DNA of 64,000 nucleotides from Paraburkholderia sp. BL23I1N1 (GCF_003610295.1 NZ_RAPV01000001.1:4216001-4280000), one strand, 5' to 3'; positions 1 through 10,442 are shown, counted from the stretch's first letter. The notes: generated by a model not told the origin, from the letters alone. Translations and numbers: made by a program.

Positions 1-750
1 CGCCGACCCAGATTGGAGTTTTTCAGAGAACACGTCCGCTACGCGAAGTTCATTCTGCCTTCAACCTTGTGTTCGTCGGTTTTGCTTTACGCGCTATCCA
101 TCGCGATTCCTGCCTGGTACTCAACCGAGCAGGCCGGCTACTTCGCCGCCGCTTATCGATTCGGTTTTTTTCCAGTTTCGCTCATCGGGCAGAGCATCGG
201 AGGAGTATTCCGGCGCGATGCCATTCAAGCTGTCTCTGAGAGTCAGCAAACCAGCGCGTTGAAATACGTATTCGCTTTCTATGCGCGCTGGTTGTTAGTG
301 ATCGCTTCATGCTACGCAATTTTTGGCAGCCTTCTGTTTGGTTCCGTTATCAACATCGTGTTCGGCGGTAAATGGGATGGCGCCGTGGCGTTCTTCTACA
401 TCATGCTTCCCTTATTCGTCTTGCAAACGATGTATGTGCCGCTATCGCAAATATTTTTGGTAACCAGGAAGCAGTTTCTGGATTTCTCAATCCAACTCGG
501 TCTTGCCGCAAGCCTGCTGAGCACATTGTTTCTGGTGCATCTGTTCAAAATGCCAGTTCAGAAGGCCGTTGCCGATTTTTCGATGGTTGCTTCGGCGGGC
601 TCGCTGGTCGCAATCATTCTGGTTGTCAGGGCTGCGGGTTTCGAAATCAACCCAGCCAATATCTTCGGGCTACAGAGCGGCATGCGTGGCGAACGTGGTG
701 CCATCAGGTTGCATCTCCCGGGCGCTGTGAGCGAGGAAAAAAACCAATGA
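1..750 (+). CDS. Wzx-like polysaccharide flippase, C-terminal part (cut by window start)
   Basis: The reading frame is open from base 1, so the N-terminus lies outside the window. The visible ~249 residues hold repeated hydrophobic segments and a short polar tail, as in the C-terminal half of the MATE/Wzx-type oligosaccharide flippases (polysaccharide biosynthesis protein family). These move lipid-linked sugar repeats across the inner membrane. The stop codon overlaps the ATG of the next gene (ATGA), so the two are translationally coupled. Next to a polymerase-like gene and several glycosyltransferases, a flippase role in a Wzx/Wzy-dependent glycan pathway is likely. The exact family is inferred from topology and context. 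Confidence 0.72.
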   Translation, partial: RRPRLEFFREHVRYAKFILPSTLCSSVLLYALSIAIPAWYSTEQAGYFAAAYRFGFFPVSLIGQSIGGVFRRDAIQAVSESQQTSALKYVFAFYARWLLVIASCYAIFGSLLFGSVINIVFGGKWDGAVAFFYIMLPLFVLQTMYVPLSQIFLVTRKQFLDFSIQLGLAASLLSTLFLVHLFKMPVQKAVADFSMVASAGSLVAIILVVRAAGFEINPANIFGLQSGMRGERGAIRLHLPGAVSEEKNQ

Positions 751-2000
751 ATAATTCGACTGTAAATTCAAAGGCCACGGACTCTGTACTTTTGCCCTGG
801 ATAAACGGGAAGGGCGCCGCATGGGTGGTGGTGCTCAGCATTGTGATTTTGAGTGGATTGTTCCCGTTCGCTTCGTTTTACCTGTTGTTGCTGCTAGTGA
901 CATTGCTGTCTAGCGCACATTCTCCTGTACGTGTAATCGTGTGTCTGCTCTGTATCAGCTCGATCATTGTGTTCGGTCCGCTAATCGCGTTGAAGCTTCC
1001 CATCAACAACGGTGGGAATGACAAGATCCAATACCTGGATTTCATGCGGACCATGGATGCGTCTGGGCTGGCCTACTATCTCTCGACGCAGCCTGAGGTA
1101 CTGTCATTTTCGACAATGTACCTGGCATACGTATTGTTCGGGCCGACCGACCTCGCATTTTTATTCATATTCATTATTTCCTATTCCCTGCTGCTGTACG
1201 CCGTCTGGAAGATCGAATATCGCGCGCTGCCGCTTTTTATTTTGCTGATCACTTCGTCTGGGGCCTTCTATTCGTCTTATGCGAACGTGATAAGGCAGGC
1301 CATGGCATTTCCGTTCATGTTTCTATTCCTCACCGCTGATCGACCCCGATGCAGGATGCTTTTTCTGACACTTTCCAGTCTCGCTCATTTACCAAGTTTT
1401 CTCATTATGGCGCCGTATACCGCCTATCGATATTTCAAGAAATGGGCGGTGCTGGGTGCCATCCTGGTGGCAGTTGTGGTCTTTGCGGTTTCTAAATATA
1501 ACCTTAACGCACTCAGTGCACTGAGTGGAGACGATGGCGGCTATGTCTCCAAGAAAGTTGGACTGTACAGCACGTGGGATGAATATAGCGTGGTACTTGT
1601 TGCGCTTGCGGCGCTCGCCCTTTTCGCTGTGAACAACTACTTGTGGCTACGTTCGAAGAAGAATGACGCGAGAAAGAAAGAGCAGTCACATAGCAGAGAG
1701 ACAAGGGAGCTGCTGATAGCGTCGAACTTTGCCTTCATTTCGCTGATGGCAACCTACAATCTCTCTAAAGTTTTTGAAAGAGTTTATATCTATTTCTTCA
1801 TTCTCTCCATTGCCTACCTGGCTGTTCTACTTGCCCGGATGCGGCCGGGTCCGAGTAAGGCGATCATCATTCTTGCCGGGATCGCCTATTCAATATATGG
1901 ATTCTTCAAAAATCTTTTCATTGCGGAATTATTGTTTGCGGGTGATCCGTTCGGGTTTCTGACATCCAGTTTTCTGGAGCTGTACCGCAGTTTCATTTGA
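747..2000 (+). CDS. EpsG/Wzy-like polysaccharide polymerase
   Basis: Polytopic membrane protein of 417 residues with about ten hydrophobic segments, in the style of EpsG-family (Wzy-like) polymerases that join lipid-linked repeat units in the periplasm. The start is the ATG at 747 that overlaps the flippase stop; an in-frame open stretch extends back to 372 but only as a shadow of the flippase gene. A loop around residues 90-115 with polar and charged residues (NNGGNDKIQYLD) between helices is typical of these proteins. A/T-richer codon use than the rest of the window is shared with neighbouring glycan genes, which suggests the glycan locus has a different history from the core genome. Confidence 0.72.
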   Translation: MNNSTVNSKATDSVLLPWINGKGAAWVVVLSIVILSGLFPFASFYLLLLLVTLLSSAHSPVRVIVCLLCISSIIVFGPLIALKLPINNGGNDKIQYLDFMRTMDASGLAYYLSTQPEVLSFSTMYLAYVLFGPTDLAFLFIFIISYSLLLYAVWKIEYRALPLFILLITSSGAFYSSYANVIRQAMAFPFMFLFLTADRPRCRMLFLTLSSLAHLPSFLIMAPYTAYRYFKKWAVLGAILVAVVVFAVSKYNLNALSALSGDDGGYVSKKVGLYSTWDEYSVVLVALAALALFAVNNYLWLRSKKNDARKKEQSHSRETRELLIASNFAFISLMATYNLSKVFERVYIYFFILSIAYLAVLLARMRPGPSKAIIILAGIAYSIYGFFKNLFIAELLFAGDPFGFLTSSFLELYRSFI

Positions 2001-2040
2001 AATTGGATATTTAATAATGCTTCACGTCACGGGGCAAAAA

Positions 2041-3207
2041 ATGACGGACCGGCTGAGAAATTGGTTGCGCACGGGAATCATATTGGTCTTGCTAGCGCAA
2101 GCTGGCCAGGTCGGTTTGGCACTGGCGCAATCGAATACCTATCGTGTACCCGGAGTGGTGATCGCTCACAGCTATGCCAGAACTGGGATCTACCTCGGCT
2201 CACCCTCCCTGGTCATATTGGGAGATGGGACGCTTGCGATGTCGCACGACACGTTCGGCCCCAACTCCAAAGCAAACGCGGAAGAGGTATTTAATTCTCA
2301 CGATGGAGGAAGAAGCTGGTCCAAGGTCGCCACAGTCGGCGATCAATATTATTCGTCACTGTTTGTCCATCGAGGCGCGCTTTATTTGCTCGGTACATCG
2401 AAGCTTCTCGGCGTTGCAGTGATTCGCCGTTCGGCTGATGGCGGCAAGACCTGGTCCGATGCTCGCGACGCCGGAAGCGGCGTTCTGGCGACAGACGGCA
2501 AGTATTTTTCTTCCGCGTTGCCGGTTGTCACGGCTCGGGGCAGATTGTGGAAGGCAATTGAGGTGATCGACCACGCTGGAATCATCGTGAAAATGATGTC
2601 CGCTGACGTGAACGGTGATCTCCTTAACGCATCAAGTTGGACTTTCTCGAATGGACTGACACCCGATAAGAATTGGCTCGACGGAAAATTCGGAGGCTGG
2701 TTAGAAGGCAATGCTGTGGCAATGCCGAGTGGCGCCGTCGTGGACGTATTGCGGGTTTACTACAATTTTCTGCCGGAGAAGGCAGCAATTGTCTCGTCGA
2801 GTGACGACGGGTCACACATTAGCTTTGATCCGGAGCACGGATTCGTTGACCTTCCGGGAGGAGGCAAGAAATTCACGATTCGCTATGACCCGTCCACGAA
2901 GCTGTATTGGTCACTAACGAACGCCGTGCTTCCCGGTAGTTACAACGGAAATAACCTGGAGCGGGCGCGCAACACGCTTGCACTCGTGTCGTCAACCGAT
3001 CTGCGCAACTGGAAAGTTCGACGTGTCGTTCTTCACAATGACGACGCCGACAAGCACGGCTTCCAGTACGTCGATTGGGTGTTTGACAAACACGACATCG
3101 CCGCGGTGGTTCGGACCGCTTTTGACGACGACGATGGCGGCGCACATTCCCAGCACGATTCCAATTTCATCACCTTCCTGCGAGTGCCCAATTTTGCAAG
3201 CAATTGA
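2041..3207 (+). CDS. Secreted sialidase-fold (BNR/Asp-box) protein
   Basis: Exported protein of ~388 residues. The start chosen is ATG 2041, with GGGG six bases upstream; ATG 2017 in the same frame is the alternative. A basic n-region and hydrophobic core, then an Ala-Leu-Ala-Gln site near residue 30, form a signal peptide. Two clear Asp-boxes, SHDGGRSW (~residue 86) and SADGGKTW (~131), mark a six-bladed beta-propeller as in the exo-sialidase/BNR superfamily. The family includes glycan hydrolases but also non-catalytic propellers, and I cannot verify the catalytic Arg triad or Tyr by eye. Placed between a polymerase and a glycosyltransferase, it may trim or bind the exported polymer. Confidence 0.7.
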   Translation: MTDRLRNWLRTGIILVLLAQAGQVGLALAQSNTYRVPGVVIAHSYARTGIYLGSPSLVILGDGTLAMSHDTFGPNSKANAEEVFNSHDGGRSWSKVATVGDQYYSSLFVHRGALYLLGTSKLLGVAVIRRSADGGKTWSDARDAGSGVLATDGKYFSSALPVVTARGRLWKAIEVIDHAGIIVKMMSADVNGDLLNASSWTFSNGLTPDKNWLDGKFGGWLEGNAVAMPSGAVVDVLRVYYNFLPEKAAIVSSSDDGSHISFDPEHGFVDLPGGGKKFTIRYDPSTKLYWSLTNAVLPGSYNGNNLERARNTLALVSSTDLRNWKVRRVVLHNDDADKHGFQYVDWVFDKHDIAAVVRTAFDDDDGGAHSQHDSNFITFLRVPNFASN

Positions 3208-3327
3208 TTGCCAGTGTCTTGGTGCCGTGCCGGCCATTGTGGACCAATCCGCATGTCCACGCGCCAGGCGACCAGCTTGCGTTGGATGCCGCCTGGTTTG
3301 AATTTATCTCGTTACTGGAGCCGTTTT

Positions 3328-4535
3328 ATGATCCTGGTTCTTGTCGATTCGATGGAGCGATACAGTTTCTTCCGTCGCCTCATCAGCCCTATACAAAGTG
3401 AAGCTCGATTCCTGTTCGTGACAACCGAGCCGCTTGCTCATCTTCTATTGATCGCCAGAGGTTTCCGGTCGGTATACGTCAACCGGAGACAATCAGTTGC
3501 GGACAAGTATATGGAAGAAGCCGAAGCGACGAATTTTCGACGAAGTATCGAAATCCTGAGCGGTTGCCTTTCGGAAGATCGGGCGAAGAAGGACGCCGCA
3601 TCGGTAATGGGGAGAATCCTTCAAATTCTTTCTGAACATGAGATCGAAGCCTGTTTGCTCTGGAATGGCCAGCAATTGGCTGGTCGCGTGCTGACCTACC
3701 TGTGCAACATTCATGGAATCCGCAGAAGGGTCATGGAAATCTCCAATCTTCCAAACAAGCTTTTTGTGGATTCGCAGGGCGTGAATGCACTTTCAACTAT
3801 TGGAGGCAATCCTTCGATACTTGATGCTCTGACAATGCCGGACGAGCAAAAGCATGTCGACTGGTTGGCGGAGTACGAGCATTACAAGGCATCCCCACTG
3901 CCGCAATCGACTGTTACGTTTTCGAAAAAGGCTAAGCGCCTGGTCAATTACGCGCTCAAGTATCCGTTTGGCGGTGCCTGCCGCACCGAGTTTTCACAGG
4001 TGCGTAGACGTGGTCGGGGGAAAACCATGTTCGTCACAGGACCTTGTTCGTTGGAAGAACTGAAGCAGCGACGTTATATGTTTCTGCCGCTTCAAGTTTC
4101 TAGTGACACGCAAATAAAGCTGCATTCGGATGTCGACAACATCGAGGCGATTCGTATTGCAGCCGGGAAGGCTAAGGACGCGGCGCTCCGGTTGGCCGTT
4201 AAGATCCACCCTGCCGAGACGGATGTGCGTGCTATCAACGAAATCGTGTCGATGCAAAAAATTCCGAATTCGAGATCGTTACGCTTCCCACAATCGACCT
4301 GATTCGATATGCCGATGAAGTGGTAACGATAAATTCGACGGTTGGATTGGAGGCACTTCTGTACGGGAAACGGGTAACGTGCCTTGGCCGTTGTTTCTAT
4401 GTGAACTTCGACAGACCGAGGCTTCTGAAGTATATCCATGGGTACCTGACCGATGGTATCGACTACTTTGGTGGAGGACATATATCTGCTCGTGCGGCCC
4501 GCAGTGTGTGTGGTTTGTTGGAGAAATCATCATGA
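3328..4535 (+). pseudogene. KpsS-like capsule glycosyltransferase, interrupted by a one-base frameshift
   Basis: The first frame runs from ATG 3328 (GGAG seven bases upstream) to a stop at 4302. The missing C-terminus continues in another frame to 4535 and holds the well-conserved stretch TINSTVGLEALLYGK typical of capsule polysaccharide (KpsS/LipB, Kdo-transferase-like) enzymes. The frames join naturally at a run of six A at 4256-4261: one more A gives an uninterrupted ~402-residue protein through DLIRYADEVV. It is therefore either a real inactivating deletion, a sequencing error, or a site of transcriptional slippage. The restored end overlaps the next gene by ATGA, as in an intact operon. 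The family adds Kdo to lipid-linked glycans, which matches the kdsA-like gene downstream. Confidence 0.7.
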
Positions 4536-5341
4536 ACAAGTGTGCCGTACTTATTCCTCACTACAACGACCCCACAGGGCTCAATGAATCTCTCCGGTCC
4601 ATCACGCCGGATGAACGCCTGTGCGTTTTCGTTGTGGACGATGGAAGCAACATCAAGCCTGACGAAATGAAGGCGAGGGATGCCTACAGCGGCGAGCTGA
4701 AGTTTGTCTATTTACCGTCGAATCAAGGCATAGATCACGCTCTGAACGCTGGCCTGGATCATATTGGACAATCCTATGCCTTTATCGCCCGGCTAGATTG
4801 CGGGGACACGTGCGCGAAAGATCGGTTCTCAAGGCAGATTGAATATCTGGAGGCGCATCCTTTTGTGATGCTCGTCGGCAGCGCTGTGACCTTCGTCACG
4901 GAAGAGGGCGAAATATCCTTCACGCTGCGTCTGCCAGCGACCAGCGATCTAATTCGCCGGGCAATGTTTTCGAATTGTGCGTTCATTCATCCAACAGTCA
5001 TGTGGCGGTCGTCTGTAATGAGCGAGATCGGGTTTTACCCGACCACGTATCCGGCTGCAGAAGATTACGCGCTGTTCTGGAAATTCGTGGAACGTTATAG
5101 AACGGCGAACTTGCCTGAGGTGCTGGTGTTTTCAAAGCTTTCACCGAATGGTATTTCGGCACGCAGGCGGGCCGTGCAGCTCAGATCCCGGCTGCGACTG
5201 CAACGAGAGCATTTGACTTTGAATATCGCTTCGCTACTGGGCGTCGCGAAGACCTTGACGCTGATGTTGATCCCGCGCGATATCGTCACGACTATCAAGA
5301 GATTCCGACTTGGAAAAGACGTACTGAACGACGTAGCCTGA
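4532..5341 (+). CDS. Family 2 (GT-A fold) glycosyltransferase
   Basis: A 269-residue protein with the GT2 hallmarks: an N-terminal strand followed by PHYNDP, then VVDDGS near residue 35, and an Asp-containing RLDCGD near residue 88 that fits the metal/nucleotide-sugar DxD region. The C-terminal third is basic and lacks a clear membrane segment, so it probably acts at the cytoplasmic face of the inner membrane. Its ATG overlaps the stop of the preceding KpsS-like gene. Members transfer one sugar from a nucleotide donor to a growing glycan. Donor and acceptor cannot be read from the sequence. About 146 bases without a gene follow. Confidence 0.82.
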   Translation: MNKCAVLIPHYNDPTGLNESLRSITPDERLCVFVVDDGSNIKPDEMKARDAYSGELKFVYLPSNQGIDHALNAGLDHIGQSYAFIARLDCGDTCAKDRFSRQIEYLEAHPFVMLVGSAVTFVTEEGEISFTLRLPATSDLIRRAMFSNCAFIHPTVMWRSSVMSEIGFYPTTYPAAEDYALFWKFVERYRTANLPEVLVFSKLSPNGISARRRAVQLRSRLRLQREHLTLNIASLLGVAKTLTLMLIPRDIVTTIKRFRLGKDVLNDVA

Positions 5342-5445
5342 CGACGCGGGTCGTTTCATCGACACATGAATGTTGTCTTCCCGTGTGATGGCGTGCTCGA
5401 GGCAACGCGGCTGGATGATCATCGCTTTTAAATTGAAGTCCGTAA

Positions 5446-6336
<891 letters not shown>

Positions 6337-6418
6337 AGCCCGATCATCGCTTGCAGTGAGCGTAAAGGGACCCCGCGCAGAGAGCGGAAGGTTATGACTT
6401 TGTTAATCTCGAGGGTGT

Positions 6419-6435
6419 CGTTACGGGACGTAACG
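6419..6435. promoter_or_regulatory. Perfect 7-bp palindrome in glycan-locus intergenic region
   Basis: CGTTACG-GGA-CGTAACG, a perfect dyad, lies in the ~415-base gap between kdsA and the GT4 gene, 120 bases upstream of a sigma-54-like promoter. It could be a binding site for the activator of that promoter. No function is shown by sequence alone. Confidence 0.4.
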
Positions 6436-6555
6436 TAACGAGTCTCTCTCGCAGTGGGAGCGCTTACTGACTGCTCTGCCGCAGAAAGCGTGCTCCGCGT
6501 TGTCGTGCTGCGCGAAAACGGTGTCTTACGTCATTGCTGATACACGTCCTTTTGT

Positions 6556-6571
6556 TGGCATGTTTGCTGCT
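6556..6571 (+). promoter_or_regulatory. Sigma-54-like promoter upstream of the GT4 gene
   Basis: TGGCATG-TTTG-CTGCT fits the -24/-12 consensus TGGCACG-N4-TTGCW with GG and GC at the required 12-base spacing. It lies ~180 bases before the GT4 start, in a gap that otherwise holds no gene. RpoN with the c-di-GMP-responsive activator BerB controls exopolysaccharide genes in Burkholderia cenocepacia, so such control would be in keeping. Confidence 0.5.
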
Positions 6572-6752
6572 TAAACATTGTCGGCATGTACTGCGCACAA
6601 ATGTTATTCGAAGTTAAACGGAGCAGAGGTTCGCAGGCCGTGCTGCCGACCGGAGCATTCACCGGATGACCCCGAAGAGGGACCCGGCGTGGTTGTGACC
6701 AGTAAATAAATCAAAGACCAGTTCTTTAACAAAATAAAACTTGGGGTTCGGG

Positions 6753-7829
6753 ATGAAAATTGCTCATGTCGTCGAGACATGGATCGGCGGGGTTGCCAAC
6801 TATGTCACCTCGCTGATCGTCGAGCAGCGCGCGCGTGGTCATGAGGTCGTCTTGATCTGCGATCCAGGAAATATCCCGAACCTGCCACTAGCACTGGACG
6901 GCGTCACTGTCGCCAACTACGAGTCGAGCCGCAATCCGCTGCGCTTCGTTCGAATTGCGCGTCGGGTGAAGAAACTGGTCGATGAGATCAACGCGGACAT
7001 CGTGCACTGCCATAGTTCGTATCCTGGTGTGTATGTCCGACTGCATCGTATGCACGGGCAAAAAATTCTGTACACGCCGCATGCGTGGTCTTTCATGAAG
7101 AAGGACATTTCCCGCTTCACTGCGCTTGGTTTCGCGCTTGTCGAACGTCTGCTTGCACATCGAACAAACCGGATTCTCTGCATGTCTTTCGATGAAGTGA
7201 GAGCGGCGAGAAGGTACGGCATCGACATGGACAAGATCGAGCTTCTCTATACCGGCATTTCATCTGAAGCAGCGCGCGAGCAGAATGCTCTCAGCGGCCA
7301 GCCGCTTGCGACAACCGCGCGACCCATTCAGGTGGGGTATTTTGGCCGTCTCGATTATCAAAAAGGCTTCGACGTTGTAGTCGATGCCGTTTCAATGTTG
7401 AACGAAGACATCCACGTTCACGTGTTTGGTGTCAGTGTGAGAGGCGGCGTCGACGCGCGCGGGCACGAATCACGTATGACGCATCATGGCTGGATGGATC
7501 CTGGGGGCGCTCGCCGGGCGATGCAGCAGATGGACGTAATCGTCGTGCCTTCGCGTTGGGAAGGCCTCGCGTTGGTGCCGATCGAAGCAATGCGCGCCGG
7601 CAAGGTTCTGGTGGTTTCGTGCGAAAGCTCTCTGCCAGAACAGGTGATTCATGGCTACAACGGTGTAATCCTGCGAGAACTGACGGGCGAATGTCTGGCC
7701 CGTGAGCTGAATGCACTGTCGATTGATGAATGCCGCCGGATGGGGCAGAACTCGCGTCATGTGTTCGATCATGCTTTCGGCGCGGACAAGTTCTTTAAGA
7801 CTTTGATGACTTGCTACGAAAACGCTTGA
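6753..7829 (+). CDS. Family 4 (GT-B fold) glycosyltransferase
   Basis: A 358-residue protein with the GT4 architecture: an N-terminal glycine-rich loop (WIGGVANYV), a middle GRLDYQKG segment opening the C-terminal Rossmann domain, and the PSRWEGLALVPIEAM motif that holds the EX7E-type donor-binding acidic residues. It transfers a sugar from an activated donor to a lipid-linked or oligosaccharide acceptor at the inner membrane. The start is ATG 6753 preceded by GGGTTCGGG; a TTG at 6741 is less likely. The 5' region has its own sigma-54-like promoter, so the gene may be expressed apart from the operon upstream. Confidence 0.85.
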   Translation: MKIAHVVETWIGGVANYVTSLIVEQRARGHEVVLICDPGNIPNLPLALDGVTVANYESSRNPLRFVRIARRVKKLVDEINADIVHCHSSYPGVYVRLHRMHGQKILYTPHAWSFMKKDISRFTALGFALVERLLAHRTNRILCMSFDEVRAARRYGIDMDKIELLYTGISSEAAREQNALSGQPLATTARPIQVGYFGRLDYQKGFDVVVDAVSMLNEDIHVHVFGVSVRGGVDARGHESRMTHHGWMDPGGARRAMQQMDVIVVPSRWEGLALVPIEAMRAGKVLVVSCESSLPEQVIHGYNGVILRELTGECLARELNALSIDECRRMGQNSRHVFDHAFGADKFFKTLMTCYENA

Positions 7830-7943
7830 CGATTTTGACCGCAGCAGATATTCCGTATGCGGGAATATATTTCGATTTAAGCGCCGTGTGAGCAGTGCCG
7901 GCATGCCGTCGGCACACCGTGACTTCGGGAACCGGCATGTCGT

Positions 7944-8150
7944 TTATCGACTTTCCGCCTCAAACCGATCCAACTCCCCAAGCAAATTCTCGATCTGGAA
8001 CATCTGCAATTGGTTCAGGGGGAATTCATCCTGTATGCGTTGCAGCCGTTTTCGCCAATAAGCCGGCGACAGCACAGGTTCACCACGAAAGGCGCGCAGC
8101 GACGGCGCCATTACACGCGCGACGTGCGCGATGTCTTCATCCATTGTCAT
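7944..8150 (-). CDS. Small conserved protein of unknown function
   Basis: A 68-residue acidic/basic soluble protein beginning MTMDEDIAHVARVMAPSL. The distribution of charged residues and aromatic SPAYWRKRL segment look like a genuine folded domain, and similar ~70-residue ORFs occur in Burkholderia genomes (from memory, not searched). No signal peptide or membrane segment. It is isolated and convergent with the GT4 gene. Function unknown. Confidence 0.5.
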   Translation of the reverse strand: MTMDEDIAHVARVMAPSLRAFRGEPVLSPAYWRKRLQRIQDEFPLNQLQMFQIENLLGELDRFEAESR

Positions 8151-8497
8151 GCAAGAGCCCCGAAAGACCTCGATGTTTAGCTTTGGTTTTTTTATGTGCG
8201 CGCTTTTGGTGAGAACAAGTTCTTAGTGGCTGCGCAAACGTCGAGGCTCATAGTAAGAAATCAGAATCTTCGGGTCAAGGTTTTCGACTGAATTTCGTAT
8301 GAACGGTTCTTCGAATCTGCCTTAATTTGCGGGCTATTTCGATCGTGGCCGGATTCCAAGGTGTAGCTTGGCGGCATCTCCGATGTGAGTGCATTTACCA
8401 CGAGATCGCTTCTCGAGACACGTGTCAAACCGCACAAGTGAGTGCCTCCAAACCTCAAGACGCAGGCAGAAAAACGGAGGCCCGACCATAAAACCCC
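8151..8497. other. Intergenic stretch, nothing recognised
   Basis: About 350 bases between the small minus-strand gene and the 3' end of the drug exporter. Short open frames are present on both strands but none has coding character. No clear hairpin terminator was found. Confidence 0.5.
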
Positions 8498-10156
8498 TCA
8501 AAGCGCCTCCCCCCGCGGCGGAAGCGCATCAGCTTGCGCCGCTCCGCCGCCAGCCAGCAACTCCGCTTCCGGATAACTAATCCGCACCGGCGGCACAAAC
8601 CACGCAAGACACAACCCAATCAACGCCGCCGCGCCCGCCACCAGAATGCCAATATGAATCGACTGCACGAGCGCATCCCGTGCGGAATTCATCATCGCAT
8701 CGCCCGCGTGCCCGGCGCTCACCAGACGATTGATCAATGCCGCCTGCTCCGCGCGGTCCACCAGCAGCTCGGGGCTCGCAAACGATTTGAACCACTGCGT
8801 CGCCTGGTACGAGGTAAGCGACCGATGCACACCCTGCGTATAAAGATGCCCAAGCAACGCACCAGTAATCACTGTGCCGAGCATCCCACCGAACGTACGC
8901 AGCGATTGCAGCAGCGCAGTCGCCGCGCCGAGCTGGTCGCGCGCAACGATCTGCTGCGAACACACCGTCAGGCTGGTCGCCACCAGACCGAGCCCGAGAC
9001 CGCTGACGCCCATGCACGACATCCACACCAGGTGCGGCTCGGTCCCTCTGAGCACGATCACGCTCAGACACGCCAGCGCGGACAGCGCGAAACCGACATA
9101 CATGATGCCGTTCGCGCGGCGAATCCGTGTGACGATACGATTGTTCACCACGCTGCCAACCGTCGTGCCGAGCAGCAGCGGCGTGATCAGCATGCCGGAG
9201 TCGTGCGCGGACATCGCATAGCCGCCCTGAAACAGCAGCGGCACATAAAACACCAGCGAAAACAGCGCGAAACCGCCAAGCACCGACATCGCGAAGAGTG
9301 CGGAGAGCTTGCGGTCCAACAGCATATCCACCGGCACGATCGGATGCGCAATGCGCCGCTCCCATAGCCACAATATCAGTGCAAAACTCGCCGCTACGAC
9401 GGCCAGCAGGATTGTCATCGTGTCGACGCCGTGCTTCGGAAGTAGCTCGATCAATAATTGCAGCGCGCCGAACGTGACTGCGATCACAAACGCGCCAAGC
9501 CAGTCGAGTCGCACGGGGCCCTTTTGCCGCAAGTGACGCAGCGGCGGCAAAAAGCGCTGCACGAACAGGAGCGATACGACGCCGACCGGCACGTTGACGA
9601 AGAACACGAGCCGCCAGCCGCCGTATTGGGTGAGCATGCCGCCGAGCGTCGGCCCGACCATGTTGGCAACCCCGAACGCGGACGTGACGAACACGAGCCA
9701 GCGTAGCCGCAGCTTCGGGTTGGGGAACAGATCGGCGACGGTGGCGAACACCGTGCCGATCAGTATGCCGCCGCCTATCCCCTGCAAACCGCGTGAAATC
9801 ACGAGAAATAGCATGCTGGTGGCGAACCCGCACAATACCGACGCGCCGGTAAACAGCAGAATCGCGGCGACCAGAAATGGCTTGCGGCCGAACAGATCAC
9901 CCAGCCGTCCAAAGATCGGAATGGTGATCACTGAAGCCAGCATGTAAGCCGTCGCGACCCACGCGTACAGATCGAAGCCCTTCAGATCGGCGACGATTCG
10001 CGGTAGCGCGGTACCGACAATGGTCTGATCGAGCGCGACCAGCATCGAGACGAAGGCGATGCCGAGCATCGCCAATAGCGACTCGCGAAACGGCAGGAGC
10101 TGTCCGTTGGGGGGAGGGAGAGGCAGAGGCGCGTCGAGACCGGGCGTCATGACCAT
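8498..10156 (-). CDS. DHA2-family (EmrB/QacA-like) MFS drug exporter, 14 TM
   Basis: A 552-residue inner-membrane protein with about 14 hydrophobic helices. The DHA2 signatures are visible: LDQTIVGTALPRI in helix 1 (motif D1), GRLGDLFGRKP in the loop 2-3 (motif A) and a Gly/Pro-rich motif C region in helix 5. Such proteins expel drugs or metabolites in exchange for protons. There is no EmrA-type adaptor next to it. The upstream DUF3303 gene ends one base before its start, so the two form a minus-strand operon. The substrate is unknown. Confidence 0.88.
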   Translation of the reverse strand: MVMTPGLDAPLPLPPPNGQLLPFRESLLAMLGIAFVSMLVALDQTIVGTALPRIVADLKGFDLYAWVATAYMLASVITIPIFGRLGDLFGRKPFLVAAILLFTGASVLCGFATSMLFLVISRGLQGIGGGILIGTVFATVADLFPNPKLRLRWLVFVTSAFGVANMVGPTLGGMLTQYGGWRLVFFVNVPVGVVSLLFVQRFLPPLRHLRQKGPVRLDWLGAFVIAVTFGALQLLIELLPKHGVDTMTILLAVVAASFALILWLWERRIAHPIVPVDMLLDRKLSALFAMSVLGGFALFSLVFYVPLLFQGGYAMSAHDSGMLITPLLLGTTVGSVVNNRIVTRIRRANGIMYVGFALSALACLSVIVLRGTEPHLVWMSCMGVSGLGLGLVATSLTVCSQQIVARDQLGAATALLQSLRTFGGMLGTVITGALLGHLYTQGVHRSLTSYQATQWFKSFASPELLVDRAEQAALINRLVSAGHAGDAMMNSARDALVQSIHIGILVAGAAALIGLCLAWFVPPVRISYPEAELLAGGGAAQADALPPRGEAL

Positions 10157-10157
10157 C

Positions 10158-10442
10158 CTACTTGCGCGCGGCCTGATGCGCGCCCAATGCCGCGCCGAGG
10201 TCCTCGTCCGTCATCGCCGGGAAGATGCTCATTGTCAGCAAGTCGCCCCATTCGAGCGCCAGCGCCGCCAGCCCACGCGAATCGTCTGCCTCGACGACCG
10301 CAAAGCCATGCAATCCGCCGATCGCATGCCAGCGCCCCAGCAATTTGACACCTTCGGGCGCCTGGCCGCCGGTTTTCATGAAGCGCTCGATGACGGAGTT
10401 TTCCGCAGTCGGAAGACCATTCCATTGCACGATGAATTTCAT
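10158..10442 (-). CDS. DUF3303 family protein
   Basis: A 94-residue soluble protein of the DUF3303 family: an N-terminal MKFIVQW strand, a central GVKLLGRWHAI segment and VVEADD, a ferredoxin-like alpha/beta layout. The family has no established function; some members resemble small stress-response dimeric alpha/beta proteins. It is the first gene of an operon with the DHA2 exporter, with a one-base gap, which suggests a linked role. No signal peptide. Confidence 0.75.
   Translation of the reverse strand: MKFIVQWNGLPTAENSVIERFMKTGGQAPEGVKLLGRWHAIGGLHGFAVVEADDSRGLAALALEWGDLLTMSIFPAMTDEDLGAALGAHQAARK

Noticed and set aside
4256-4261. Programmed ribosomal frameshift
   Set aside because: The in-frame codons CAA AAA ATT do not give a standard X-XXY-YYZ slip site and no stimulating structure is evident; deletion, sequencing error or transcriptional slippage are simpler.
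8261-8458. 65-residue minus-strand frame upstream of the exporter 3' end
   Set aside because: No ribosome site, no recognisable motif and poor codon character.
8577-9833. 418-residue Arg-rich minus-strand frame within the drug exporter
   Set aside because: Alternate-frame artefact; the other minus frame has MFS motifs and 14 helices.
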